Origin: CSBr16-58 sp051859825
GTDB taxonomy: Bacteria > Bacteroidota > Bacteroidia > Flavobacteriales > Schleiferiaceae
Length of the DNA: 64,000 nucleotides
Direction of reading: 5' to 3'
Assembly: GCA_051859825.1 (NCBI GenBank)
Contig: JBHYFA010000003.1
Coordinates: forward strand, 10,587 to 74,586
Shown: positions 1-6,858 of the stretch, piece by piece
How the letters are laid out: each line of letters begins with the position of its first letter
How positions within the stretch are numbered: the stretch's first letter is position 1
Program-made: the position numbers and the translations under genes
Notes under the pieces: generated by a model
Told to the model about the DNA's origin: nothing
The model's input: the letters and a program-made list of their open reading frames with translations, nothing else
The model's database searches: none

Positions 1-1
1 T

Positions 2-427
2 CCGGAGCAAGCGGTGGTTTACCCCCTTTTTGATCTCGACCAATTTTTTACCGACATTCACAAATACCTTCGTTATTTGGAGGAAGCCGTGATTCTCACC
101 TTGGCTGAATATAGTTTGCAAGGCGATCGTTCACCGGGTGAAACTGGGGTTTGGCTTGATGTTCAGCATCGGCCGAGAAAAATCTGCGCCATGGGGGTTC
201 GCGCCGCACGCTGGGTTACCATGCACGGACTCGCGCTCAATGTAAACACCAACATGCAGTATTTTCAGCACATTGTTCCTTGTGGTATTCAAGACAAAGC
301 GGTTACCAGCATGGAGCAAGAACTCGGTGGTCAAGTGCCTGTGGAGGAGGTAAATGTAAAATTGGTCAAGCACTTGGAGCGTTTGTTTGGGTTTGAAATT
401 GCCAAGGACGGTAAAGAATCGGAATAG
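2..427 (+). CDS. lipB: Octanoyltransferase LipB, C-terminal part (cut by the left edge)
   Basis: LipB moves the octanoyl group from octanoyl-ACP to lipoyl-dependent enzymes in the cytoplasm, the first step of lipoate synthesis. The reading frame is open from base 2, so the N-terminal part lies outside the window. The visible part has the family landmarks: VVYPLFDL, GETGVW, then RKICAMGVRAARWVTMHG carrying the conserved lysine, and PCGI carrying the catalytic cysteine, followed by TSMEQELG. About 140 residues are visible, against a usual length of about 230-240. The GTG at 14 is an internal codon, not the start. The identification is firm. Confidence 0.95.
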   Translation, partial: PEQAVVYPLFDLDQFFTDIHKYLRYLEEAVILTLAEYSLQGDRSPGETGVWLDVQHRPRKICAMGVRAARWVTMHGLALNVNTNMQYFQHIVPCGIQDKAVTSMEQELGGQVPVEEVNVKLVKHLERLFGFEIAKDGKESE

Positions 428-765
428 AAAGACTGTGGTATTCAATTTTAAAGAAGCTATTGTTGAGTATTCTGGCCCGAAATAACTGCTCAAAAATTTC
501 ATGTAACATTTTTTCATCGAAAAAAGTGTAGATTTTTACATTTATTCGTGGGAAAAAGTGTGTAAAATCGCAGATTTTCCTTAAGAAAAATGTTTCCGCT
601 TTTCCATGTCGCCATACCGCGAAGAATCTTGGTTGATCAATATTCCGCTATTTGCTGTGGAGGGATTTTTGTCTACGAAAAAATAACTGCTACTACGAAT
701 TGGGAATTGCTTGTACTCAAATCATGATTCAATGAAAAGAATCAACGGAGAACGAGAAATGACAA
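428..765. other. Intergenic stretch with no gene seen
   Basis: This is 338 AT-rich bases between lipB and the end of the arsenic-type operon, which points towards it. I see no open frame with family features and no tRNA. The 11-mer AAATAACTGCT occurs twice, near 481 and near 682, with no clear role. Confidence 0.6.
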
Positions 766-1404
766 CTATTTGCGACCTTTGTTTAAAACATCGGTTTTGA
801 TGAAGTCGTTTTTCAACCTCGGCTGCCATGTAAAATCCGCCAATGGTTCTACTATAAATAAATCTTCAGGCTTACTGGCCAAGAGGAATTCGGTGAAGTC
901 GTCTTCGAGGGCTTTCAGGTGGTCGAGCTCGGCGGGCGATAACTTGCGCGCTACGGCCAAGGCGCCCAAACTGTCGATCGCGCTTGGCTTAACACCTTCG
1001 CGCATACGTACGCGAAAGCTCTCCCCATTGTCGATGCGTTGGACGATGTAAATGCCACCGGGATTGTTGTCTACGTAAAAGGAATTAAATTGATACCGAC
1101 CGCCGGTCAGGTAAATGGCCACGTCCGTAAGGCACGGTGATGGGGCGCTGACAACCCGGAGATTGGTGCGGTCGATGGCCTCGTTTGGGTACATCTGCTT
1201 CATCACCTGATCCATCGCCAATGCCCCCACCACCAATCCGTCGCACAGATGCCCGTGAAACCGAGCCAGATCGTCTAAGGTCACTTGCTGTTCGTGCATG
1301 CGGTATCCCTTGGAAAAATCGGTGTCGGTTACGGTAAATAATACCGTCGGTTCTGATGAACACGCCACTGCGGCGAAGATGAAAAGAGCGAATAATCGCG
1401 TCAT
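766..1404 (-). CDS. FmdE-domain lipoprotein, last gene of the arsenic-type operon
   Basis: The 212-residue protein starts MTRLFALFIFAAVACSSEP, a lipoprotein-type signal with the acceptor cysteine near residue 15, so it should sit on the periplasmic side of a membrane. The mature part has RFHGHLCDGLVVGALAMDQ near residues 50-70. This is the signature of the FmdE family (formylmethanofuran dehydrogenase subunit E-like), whose bacterial members are small metal- or cofactor-binding proteins of uncertain role. SAPSPCLTDVAIYLTGGR follows. The open frame runs back to 1668, but I chose the ATG at 1404 because it gives the signal peptide and overlaps the upstream gene's stop as ATGA, a sign of translational coupling. 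There is no evidence for a methanofuran reaction here. A periplasmic metal-binding role in the arsenical pathway is inference. Confidence 0.75.
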   Translation of the reverse strand: MTRLFALFIFAAVACSSEPTVLFTVTDTDFSKGYRMHEQQVTLDDLARFHGHLCDGLVVGALAMDQVMKQMYPNEAIDRTNLRVVSAPSPCLTDVAIYLTGGRYQFNSFYVDNNPGGIYIVQRIDNGESFRVRMREGVKPSAIDSLGALAVARKLSPAELDHLKALEDDFTEFLLASKPEDLFIVEPLADFTWQPRLKNDFIKTDVLNKGRK

Positions 1405-2108
1405 ATCAGTTTGAAATAGATGTTGATGTAATACAATCCGGTAAGTAAAAATACCACCCCGGCTACAAGGCGCATGACTTTTTCTACCTTGGTGATGGCG
1501 CGAAAATATAGCCCCAGTTTTTCCAAACTGAACGCCACGACAAATGCAAAGAGTATAACGGGAAGACCGGTTCCGATTGAAAACAATACGGGCAGTCCCA
1601 AACCGGCTTCCGAACTGATGGTCATGGGGATGAGCATGGCAAAAAACAACGCTCCGCTGTACGGACAAAAGGCGAGGGCGAATAGAGCGCCCAGTAAGAA
1701 AGCGCCTAGCAGTCCTTTGTCTTTAAATCGATCCGAAAGTTTATCGGCGAAACCGCCGCCTTTTATAAATCCGAGTTTGATAACGTCGAGCATGATGAGG
1801 CCCAAGATGACCAGTACAAATCCGAGGTACTTTTCGCCGTTGGCTTGAAAGGCCTTGGCAACTTTAAACTTGCTGGCGCCAAAGTAGATGGTTGCTCCGA
1901 TGGCCGTGTAAGACAGCATGCGTCCAAGGGTGTAAAGCGCTCCACTCAGCAGCACCATATTGCGCTTAGAAATGGTCTTGGCAATGTAGGCCGTAGCCGT
2001 GATATTGGTGGCCAATGGACAAGGCGCTATGGCCGTAAGCAACCCTAATGCAAAGGCTGCCAACAAGGGCGTATCTTGGTTTTGCGCCAAATCCTGTAGC
2101 CAGTCCAC
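1401..2108 (-). CDS. ArsG-like / CcdA-fold membrane transporter
   Basis: This is a polytopic inner-membrane protein of about 235 residues with the two pseudo-symmetrical CcdA/DsbD-type motifs: TAIAPCPLATN in the first hydrophobic segment and FALAFCPYSGALFF in the middle. Each motif carries a cysteine beside a proline. CcdA-fold proteins pass electrons or substrates across the membrane. The close match in layout is the ArsG group, described as an efflux permease for aromatic arsenicals and encoded beside ArsF. Its neighbour here is ArsF-like, which supports that reading. The frame is open to a TTG at 2135, but the GTG at 2108 follows the ArsF stop by four bases and an AAGGA stretch precedes it, so 2108 is preferred. 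The alternative is a general CcdA-like electron carrier. Confidence 0.75.
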   Translation of the reverse strand: MDWLQDLAQNQDTPLLAAFALGLLTAIAPCPLATNITATAYIAKTISKRNMVLLSGALYTLGRMLSYTAIGATIYFGASKFKVAKAFQANGEKYLGFVLVILGLIMLDVIKLGFIKGGGFADKLSDRFKDKGLLGAFLLGALFALAFCPYSGALFFAMLIPMTISSEAGLGLPVLFSIGTGLPVILFAFVVAFSLEKLGLYFRAITKVEKVMRLVAGVVFLLTGLYYINIYFKLI

Positions 2109-2112
2109 CTGC

Positions 2113-2532
2113 TTACTGTCCTTTAAATTCCGCAATATGCGCCTGAAGTCCTTCCATAAATGAAGCTTCGTCTTTGGCTTTCATAAAGGCAAATTCCGTA
2201 AGGTTCTTTTTGGCTCCGGTTTCCAAATCGTGGAGAAATAGCGCCGTACCGGTAGCTTCAAAGGCCTCTGCTTCGCGTTCGTTCGCCGGATCGTCAACGT
2301 TGACGGTGCGAAACGGAATATCTGCTAGGTTTTTGAGCGTCTCCTGGGTGTTGTGCTCAATTTTATTGCAGGTCATACAACGGTGCTCGGAGTGAAACTG
2401 TATGACCTCTACGTTGCCGGAGTACCGTACCTCACTGGTTTCTGTAGATGCGGATGATTCGGTGTTGTTGGCGCCCGATTGGCACGCCACGGCAAATGCT
2501 GTTGCCATCAGAATGGTTACAATTAATTTCAT
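2113..2532 (-). CDS. ArsF-like thioredoxin-fold lipoprotein
   Basis: The 139-residue protein begins with a lipoprotein signal (MKLIVTILMATAFAVACQSG), then a Ser/Thr-rich linker and a thioredoxin-like domain. VEVIQFHSEHRCMTCNKIE near residue 50 carries a CMTC motif. The spacing and the following strand FRTVNVDD fit the family annotated as ArsF, a proposed subunit of a nitroaryl-arsenical reductase. Together with the downstream CcdA-fold protein it makes the ArsF-ArsG pair known from aromatic arsenical resistance. With no separate reductase gene here, the CXXC protein could take electrons from the ArsG-like membrane protein; this is inference. It sits 29 bases after the permease gene, in the same operon. 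Confidence 0.75.
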   Translation of the reverse strand: MKLIVTILMATAFAVACQSGANNTESSASTETSEVRYSGNVEVIQFHSEHRCMTCNKIEHNTQETLKNLADIPFRTVNVDDPANEREAEAFEATGTALFLHDLETGAKKNLTEFAFMKAKDEASFMEGLQAHIAEFKGQ

Positions 2533-2561
2533 GAGATTGAATTTAGGGATTAAAGTGGTAT

Positions 2562-3536
2562 TTATAATATGAGGTTGAACACATATCCGGAGATAATAAT
2601 GAAGATGGTGATGGTGGCAAAAAAGATAGCCAGCAGTTTAAAGGTCATAACCTTTTTGAGCAGGGTGCCTTCGGGGATCGACAAACCTACGGTAGCCATC
2701 ATGAAGGCAATGGCGGTACCTAAGGGGATGCCTTTTGCCACAAATACTTGAATGACAGGAACGATGGCGGCCACATTGGCGTACATGGGTACGGCGAGTA
2801 TCACCGCTAAGGGTACAGTCCACCACTTGTCCTGTCCGAGATGCTGTTCAAAAAAATCTTCCGGAACGTAGCCGTACATGGCGGCTCCTATCCCAATACC
2901 GATGACGATGTAGAGCAGGACGCCGCGAACGATGTCCCACGCTTCGCGGGTAATTGCCGGTAGGCGCTGTACGAATGTGCGTTTTTCTTCCTCATAAGCA
3001 GCTTTTTCTTGCGCATTAGCCAGGATGTCTTTTACCCAGTCGGTGAGCAGGTGTTCCAATTTTAACTTCCCTAAAAACCAGCCGCCGAATGTGCCGAGTA
3101 GAATGCCCGACACGGCGTAAATGAGGGTGGCTTTTACGCCAAAGAAGCCCAGAAACATGGCCACCGCTATCTGGTTGACCAAAGGGGAGGTGATGAGAAA
3201 GGACAGTGTGACACCGAGCGGCACACCACCTTGCACAAAACCAATAAACAGCGGCACAGAGGAGCACGAACAGAACGGCGTTATCGAACCAAATAAGGAA
3301 GCGAAAAAATACTCGAGACCGTACAGTTTCTTACGGTTGAGATAGTCGCGAAGTCGTTCAACAGGAAAGTACGCATTGACAATACCCATGACCATGACAA
3401 TCACGAATAGCAGTAAGAGAATTTTTAGTGTGTCGTACACAAAGAAGCTGAGGGAGATGCCCAGTCTGCTTTCTTCTGCAATGTTAAATACGCCGAAGAT
3501 CAACCAATCGGCAAAAAATTGAATCCAATCAAACAT
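2562..3536 (-). CDS. arsP: ArsP/UPF0718-type permease
   Basis: This 324-residue inner-membrane protein has about eight hydrophobic segments. Near residue 85 it carries SITPFCSCSSVPLFIGF, the cysteine-containing signature of the permease family that includes ArsP, an exporter of trivalent organoarsenicals. A second family block is VPMYANVAAIVPVIQ near residue 255. A charged loop (residues about 175-195) separates the two halves. The start ATG at 3536 lies three bases from the stop of the thioredoxin gene, indicating one transcript. The substrate cannot be read from sequence. Arsenicals are favoured by the ArsR-type regulator and the ArsF/ArsG-like genes; other members of the family are linked to metals such as copper or zinc. 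Confidence 0.8.
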   Translation of the reverse strand: MFDWIQFFADWLIFGVFNIAEESRLGISLSFFVYDTLKILLLLFVIVMVMGIVNAYFPVERLRDYLNRKKLYGLEYFFASLFGSITPFCSCSSVPLFIGFVQGGVPLGVTLSFLITSPLVNQIAVAMFLGFFGVKATLIYAVSGILLGTFGGWFLGKLKLEHLLTDWVKDILANAQEKAAYEEEKRTFVQRLPAITREAWDIVRGVLLYIVIGIGIGAAMYGYVPEDFFEQHLGQDKWWTVPLAVILAVPMYANVAAIVPVIQVFVAKGIPLGTAIAFMMATVGLSIPEGTLLKKVMTFKLLAIFFATITIFIIISGYVFNLIL

Positions 3537-3539
3537 GGA

Positions 3540-3773
3540 TTAAACCAGCAAGTTTTTAATTTCTGAGACATCAGGCACGCGACCTTTGATTTTAATCACC
3601 TCATCAACCACCACGGCGGGGGTTGACATAACGTTATAGGTCATGATTTCGGTGATGTCTTCCACTTTTATCACCTCTGCTTGGATGTTGGCTTCGTCGA
3701 TGGCTTTGAGTACATTGGCGTGGGTGCTTTTGCATTTGGCACAGCCGGTACCGAGAATTTTGATGGTTTTCAT
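3540..3773 (-). CDS. Small thioredoxin-like CXXC protein
   Basis: A 77-residue single-domain thioredoxin fold. ILGTGCAKCKSTHANV holds the CAKC redox or metal-binding pair, and STPAVVVDE holds the usual cis-proline. Proteins of this size and sequence are commonly encoded next to UPF0718/ArsP permeases. They have no signal peptide and should act in the cytoplasm. The gene lies between arsR (18 bases upstream) and the permease (3 bases downstream). The likely job is to carry or reduce the thiol-reactive substrate for the permease. The family is sure; the role is inferred from its neighbours. Confidence 0.85.
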   Translation of the reverse strand: MKTIKILGTGCAKCKSTHANVLKAIDEANIQAEVIKVEDITEIMTYNVMSTPAVVVDEVIKIKGRVPDVSEIKNLLV

Positions 3774-3791
3774 GTTTGGATATGGTTGAAA

Positions 3792-4109
3792 TTAAACAGA
3801 TGCGTTCGGTGAGGAAAGCGTGTTGTTGATCAAGGCTTTGGCGCGTTGCCAGTTGTCGCGATTGATGCAGTACTTGATGTTGGGCGGCGTGATGCTGCCT
3901 TGAATCAAGCCGGCATCTTTGAGTGCTTTCAAATGCTGTGAAAGTGTAGATTTTGCTACGGGAAGTATTTGCGCCATATCGCCGTGGAAACAGCAGGCCT
4001 GATCGTTGAGCAGTTCGAGAATAGCAATCCTAACCGGGTGGCCGAGTGCTTTGGCAAATCGGGCGGTTTCGGTGTGTTGCTCGCTGATGATGTAAGCTTG
4101 TGTTTCCAT
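3792..4109 (-). CDS. arsR: ArsR/SmtB-family repressor
   Basis: A 105-residue winged-helix protein. HPVRIAILELLNDQACCFHGDMAQ is followed by the recognition helix region VAKSTLSQHLKALKDAGLI and the wing GSITPPNIKYCIN. The adjacent cysteines CC in the helix before the recognition helix, with a further cysteine in the wing, are candidate As(III)/thiol-metal ligands. Their spacing differs from the classical CVC motif. It is the first gene of a leftward operon running to 766. It probably represses its own promoter, since a palindrome lies directly on the -7 box upstream (4115-4157). Confidence 0.9.
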   Translation of the reverse strand: METQAYIISEQHTETARFAKALGHPVRIAILELLNDQACCFHGDMAQILPVAKSTLSQHLKALKDAGLIQGSITPPNIKYCINRDNWQRAKALINNTLSSPNASV

Positions 4110-4114
4110 GTCGT

Positions 4115-4157
4115 ATTCGTTGTTCGCAAAACTACGAACAAATTAACGAATGCGCAA
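4115..4157 (-). promoter_or_regulatory. arsR promoter with overlapping palindromic operator
   Basis: Read on the minus strand, TAGTTTTG (4127-4134) fits the Bacteroidota -7 consensus TAnnTTTG, with TTG (4155-4157) twenty bases further upstream as the -33 element. On the plus strand TGTTCG (4121-4126) and CGAACA (4135-4140) form a perfect inverted repeat whose eight-base spacer is exactly the -7 box. ATTCGTT (4115-4121) and AACGAAT (4145-4151) form a second, outer pair. A dimer bound here would block the promoter, as expected for ArsR autorepression. Confidence 0.7.
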
Positions 4158-4427
4158 GGGCATCATTTTTTTTGGTGGAGGTCAAGTTTGCATATGTTCA
4201 GAAAACAAAAAAAAATGGACATATATGTGAAAGGTGTTCATTTTTTGTGCGCTTAACACAACAAATTGCTAAAATGATAAAAATAAAATTTTGCTTTGAC
4301 CTGAAAACATTTTTTGGGCATAGTTGCCATCATAGAAGAATCCCCGTGTATTTATTTGGGTTTTTGTATTGAAACGGCACATAGGTCAAACACACCAAAA
4401 CATTTAGACCATCTCGTTTTCCATAAT
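4158..4427. other. AT-rich spacer between the divergent arsR and padR promoters
   Basis: There are 270 bases rich in A and T runs. GGTCAA near 4180 and TTGACC near 4300 are weakly complementary. I see no gene or RNA here. Confidence 0.5.
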
Positions 4428-4490
4428 TGCACAACGTATTGAGCAGTTTCAATAAAAATTGTTCAATACGTTGTGCATTTTGTATATTTG
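4428..4490 (+). promoter_or_regulatory. padR promoter with a perfect 15-bp inverted repeat
   Basis: TGCACAACGTATTGA (4428-4442) and TCAATACGTTGTGCA (4463-4477) are perfect inverted copies with a 20-base spacer. A -33-like TTG (4459-4461) and a -7 box TATATTTG (4483-4490) straddle the right arm, so a dimeric repressor on this site would cover the promoter core. The placement fits autoregulation by the PadR protein encoded 17 bases downstream. Confidence 0.7.
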
Positions 4491-4506
4491 CCTCAGATTC
4501 TTAGGT

Positions 4507-4823
4507 ATGAACAAACATATATAAAAGGTTTTTTAGAAGATATTGTCCTGCACCTCATTCGCGAGAAGGGCGAGAGTTATGGCTATGAGCTTACGCGGAT
4601 GGTGGAGGAACGAACGAAGGGGGTGATACAAATAAATGAAGGTGCGCTGTATCCGGTTTTGCATAAATTGGAACAAAAAGGCGTGCTGGAGAGTGAATTT
4701 AAAACCGCTGCCAATCGTCCGAGGAAATACTACCGCCTGGCCGCGAAGTATAAAGCAGCTCAGAAAGAAAATGAGACGGATGCCAAGAATTACATTGCCG
4801 CCCTACAGGCTATTTTTCAGTAG
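4507..4823 (+). CDS. PadR-family transcriptional regulator (apparent one-base deletion at the 5' end)
   Basis: This is a winged-helix PadR protein: GFLEDIVLHLI, SYGYELTRMVEE, INEGALYPVLHKLEQKGVLES, then a wing with RPRKYYRL and a short C-terminal helix. Such small PadR proteins usually regulate an adjacent membrane-protein gene, and one follows here. The intact frame has no normal start inside the transcript: its GTG at 4473 lies inside the operator, upstream of the -7 box at 4483-4490. The ATG at 4507 is in another frame and reads MNK before it stops. Adding one base in the AAA run near 4514 would give MNKTYIKGF and join the two frames. I therefore place the start at 4507, with a sequencing error or real frameshift close behind it. 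Confidence 0.75.
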
Positions 4824-4902
4824 AATGCGATGCTGCATGGGTTCAAATATCAACCAATACACGCCAAAGCAGTTTTTCTTTTAAACATAAACGTAAACAA
4901 AG

Positions 4903-5645
4903 ATGAATGCCAACCGAGAACTGACCAAGAACAGTTGAAGTACATTTTTGATGTGTGCAAAAAATGGGACGTGGAGTATGTGGACTTGCGTCTTGAGCTG
5001 GTTGATCACATCGCTTCTCGCATTTCCGATATTTGGGAAGATGAACCAGACTTGCCTTTTAAAGATGCCTTTCATCGAGTGTATAAATCTTTCGGGATTT
5101 ATGGTTTGCACAACATTGTCGAAGATCACCAAAAAATAATGAATCGCAGGTATTGGCAGGAGTTTAAAAATGGAATTAAGGTGTGGATTACCCCACCTCG
5201 TGTTATTGCGACACTTTGTTTGCCCGCCGTACTCTATTCGTTTTTTAAGCTGATTCCCGTGTCGGTAGCGCCTATGCTTCTGACTACCTTTTTGCTCGTG
5301 GTGGTAGGCGCCATCGTTTTGGCACTGAAGTCTCGAAATTTATCCAAACACATTGAAGGCGAGCGAACCATGCTGCTCTCTACTCCTCGACAGTTTTTAT
5401 GGATTGTTTACTTCCTGTTTTTTGTGCCTTTTCAGCCCGTGTATAGCCATTTGATTTTTGCAAAAGAGACCAACGCAGATTTTCTTCTAACCACCCCGGG
5501 AATGATTTTCACATCAGCAATTATCACCATCAGCTTGATAACATTAGCCATTCATTTCCGAATAATTAAATTGGCAGAGGCACAGTTGGATCAGGTGAAG
5601 ATCCATTTGGAAGGACTAAATGTTGATAATCACATACGCCAATAA
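4903..5645 (+). CDS. PadR-associated membrane protein (apparent one-base deletion near the start)
   Basis: The soluble N-terminal part has LKYIFDVCKKWDVEYVDLRLELVDHIAS, a helical head typical of Bacteroidota proteins encoded after padR; its conserved core is the D-x-R-x-E-x-x-D-H pattern. About four hydrophobic segments follow (roughly residues 110-130, 135-155, 180-200 and 215-240). The function is unknown. The intact frame begins at 4830 with an unlikely leader. The ATG at 4903 reads MNANRELTK and then stops; inserting one base near 4929 joins it to EQLKYIF, exactly as expected for this family. A one-base deletion is therefore likely. The gene starts 79 bases after padR and should be in its operon. 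Confidence 0.65.
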
Positions 5646-6343
5646 GCTCCGAATGTTAAGCCAGCGCCGTAAGGCAACCATCTAATATCGTTTTCAGTGT
5701 TTATCATATTCGTGAGAAAGTGCTCGAAATATGGCGATATGCGTAATTTAAACTTTCTCGACGGATTGTATTCAACGCCAAAACCAACCTGACCAGAGAG
5801 CAGGAAGCGGTTAATTAGATTTTCATCTTTATCAAACATTCTGTTGCGCGACCTTTCCAAATTCAGCTCTTTATCAGGGATAACTGAACTATACTGAACT
5901 ATTGATATATGTCCACGCAATCCTGCTTGGGCAAACCACGACCATTTGCTGTCGTTGAAATAATAATTCAGCAGAAAAGGAACGGAAACTTTGTGGTATT
6001 CGTTGATTAAGGTTATAGTGTGGGGATTGTCGCTAGGTAAAATAAATCCCAAAGTTGGGTCTATATTTCCAAAATTTGTCTCAAACTTATTTATTTCTGT
6101 ATAAAGACTATAAATCAAGTCGGTTTGCAGTGTTAATCGCGGGGAGATATTCCAAAGTGCACTCAGGCCAATACTTCCTCCAATAAAGTTTTCCCAATCA
6201 ATGATATTGGGGAATGATTCACTGGTTATTGATATTCCCGTAACAGCTGGAGACAGACTTACACCAATGTAGTGGTCTTTTCGGTATTGACCGTGGAGGT
6301 TCAAACTTAGGCCAATAACGAGAAGTAATGTTGCTAGACGCAT
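5630..6343 (-). CDS. Outer-membrane beta-barrel protein
   Basis: A 237-residue protein with a signal peptide (MRLATLLLVIGLSLNLHGQ) followed by alternating strands typical of the small outer-membrane barrel family. Examples are YIGVSLSPAV, LTLQTDLIYSLYTE, SVPFLLNYYFND, WFAQAGLRG, GQVGFGVEY and KLRISPYFEHFL; it ends in an aromatic-rich strand (LTFGAYWRM). Barrels of this class sit in the outer membrane and mostly have no known substrate. The gene converges on the PadR-linked gene and their last 16 bases overlap. No gene lies close upstream, so it is probably transcribed alone. Confidence 0.75.
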   Translation of the reverse strand: MRLATLLLVIGLSLNLHGQYRKDHYIGVSLSPAVTGISITSESFPNIIDWENFIGGSIGLSALWNISPRLTLQTDLIYSLYTEINKFETNFGNIDPTLGFILPSDNPHTITLINEYHKVSVPFLLNYYFNDSKWSWFAQAGLRGHISIVQYSSVIPDKELNLERSRNRMFDKDENLINRFLLSGQVGFGVEYNPSRKFKLRISPYFEHFLTNMINTENDIRWLPYGAGLTFGAYWRM

Positions 6344-6381
6344 GGGTGTTAATTTGCCCGTAAAAGTAGTGATGAAATGTT

Positions 6382-6774
6382 TTATGTCTGCCCACTTATT
6401 GATTTACTAGCCCAAATTCCACAGAGTATTAGAAAGGGGTGGATAATTATGAGTCGTACCCAAGCAAGCCAGGGTGGAACGCAAATACTCTCGTTGACGC
6501 AACTTCCTATTTGTATGAAGTGCCAATGCGAAGGGATAAAGGCAATCATAAGGGCTGCAATCCCCCAGCCGGCATACCATCGGGTTTTTGGAAAGAGCAG
6601 ACCTATTCCCAGTAATATCTCAATAAGGCCAGCCAAAACATTTAGAGCTTCGGGTTGTGGGAAATACGGTGGTATAAGTGGTAGATAAAAGGCGGGCATA
6701 ACAAAATGGTTGATGCCGGCAACTATGAAGAAAAGAGATAAAATGCGGAGGTTGGTCTTTTTGCTGAAGCGCAT
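6382..6774 (-). CDS. DoxX-like membrane protein
   Basis: A 130-residue protein with four hydrophobic segments. The first carries LFFIVAGINHFVMPAFY and the second LAGLIEILLGIGLLFP, both typical of the DoxX/MauE-like family, followed by SHWHFIQIG. The biochemical role of stand-alone DoxX-like proteins is not settled; some act with thiol or quinone redox proteins. It is divergent from the FAD oxidoreductase gene with 84 bases between the starts, so a shared control region is possible. Confidence 0.8.
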   Translation of the reverse strand: MRFSKKTNLRILSLFFIVAGINHFVMPAFYLPLIPPYFPQPEALNVLAGLIEILLGIGLLFPKTRWYAGWGIAALMIAFIPSHWHFIQIGSCVNESICVPPWLAWVRLIIIHPFLILCGIWASKSISGQT

Positions 6775-6827
6775 GGGATGGATTGTTTGTTTTTGATTTG
6801 GCTAACAAAATCCTGTGTCGTGTGGTT

Positions 6828-6835
6828 TATTTTTG
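6828..6835 (+). promoter_or_regulatory. -7 promoter box of the FAD oxidoreductase gene
   Basis: TATTTTTG matches TAnnTTTG and ends 23 bases before the ATG at 6859. No well-placed -33 TTG is seen; the nearest TTTG is about 27 bases upstream. Confidence 0.4.
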
Positions 6836-6858
6836 TGCCAAATTTAATCCGATTTGTT

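Noticed and set aside
1405..1668. An N-terminal extension of the FmdE-like protein to 300 residues
   Set aside because: The extension is the antisense shadow of the ArsG-like gene. The ATG at 1404 gives a lipoprotein signal and the ATGA overlap.
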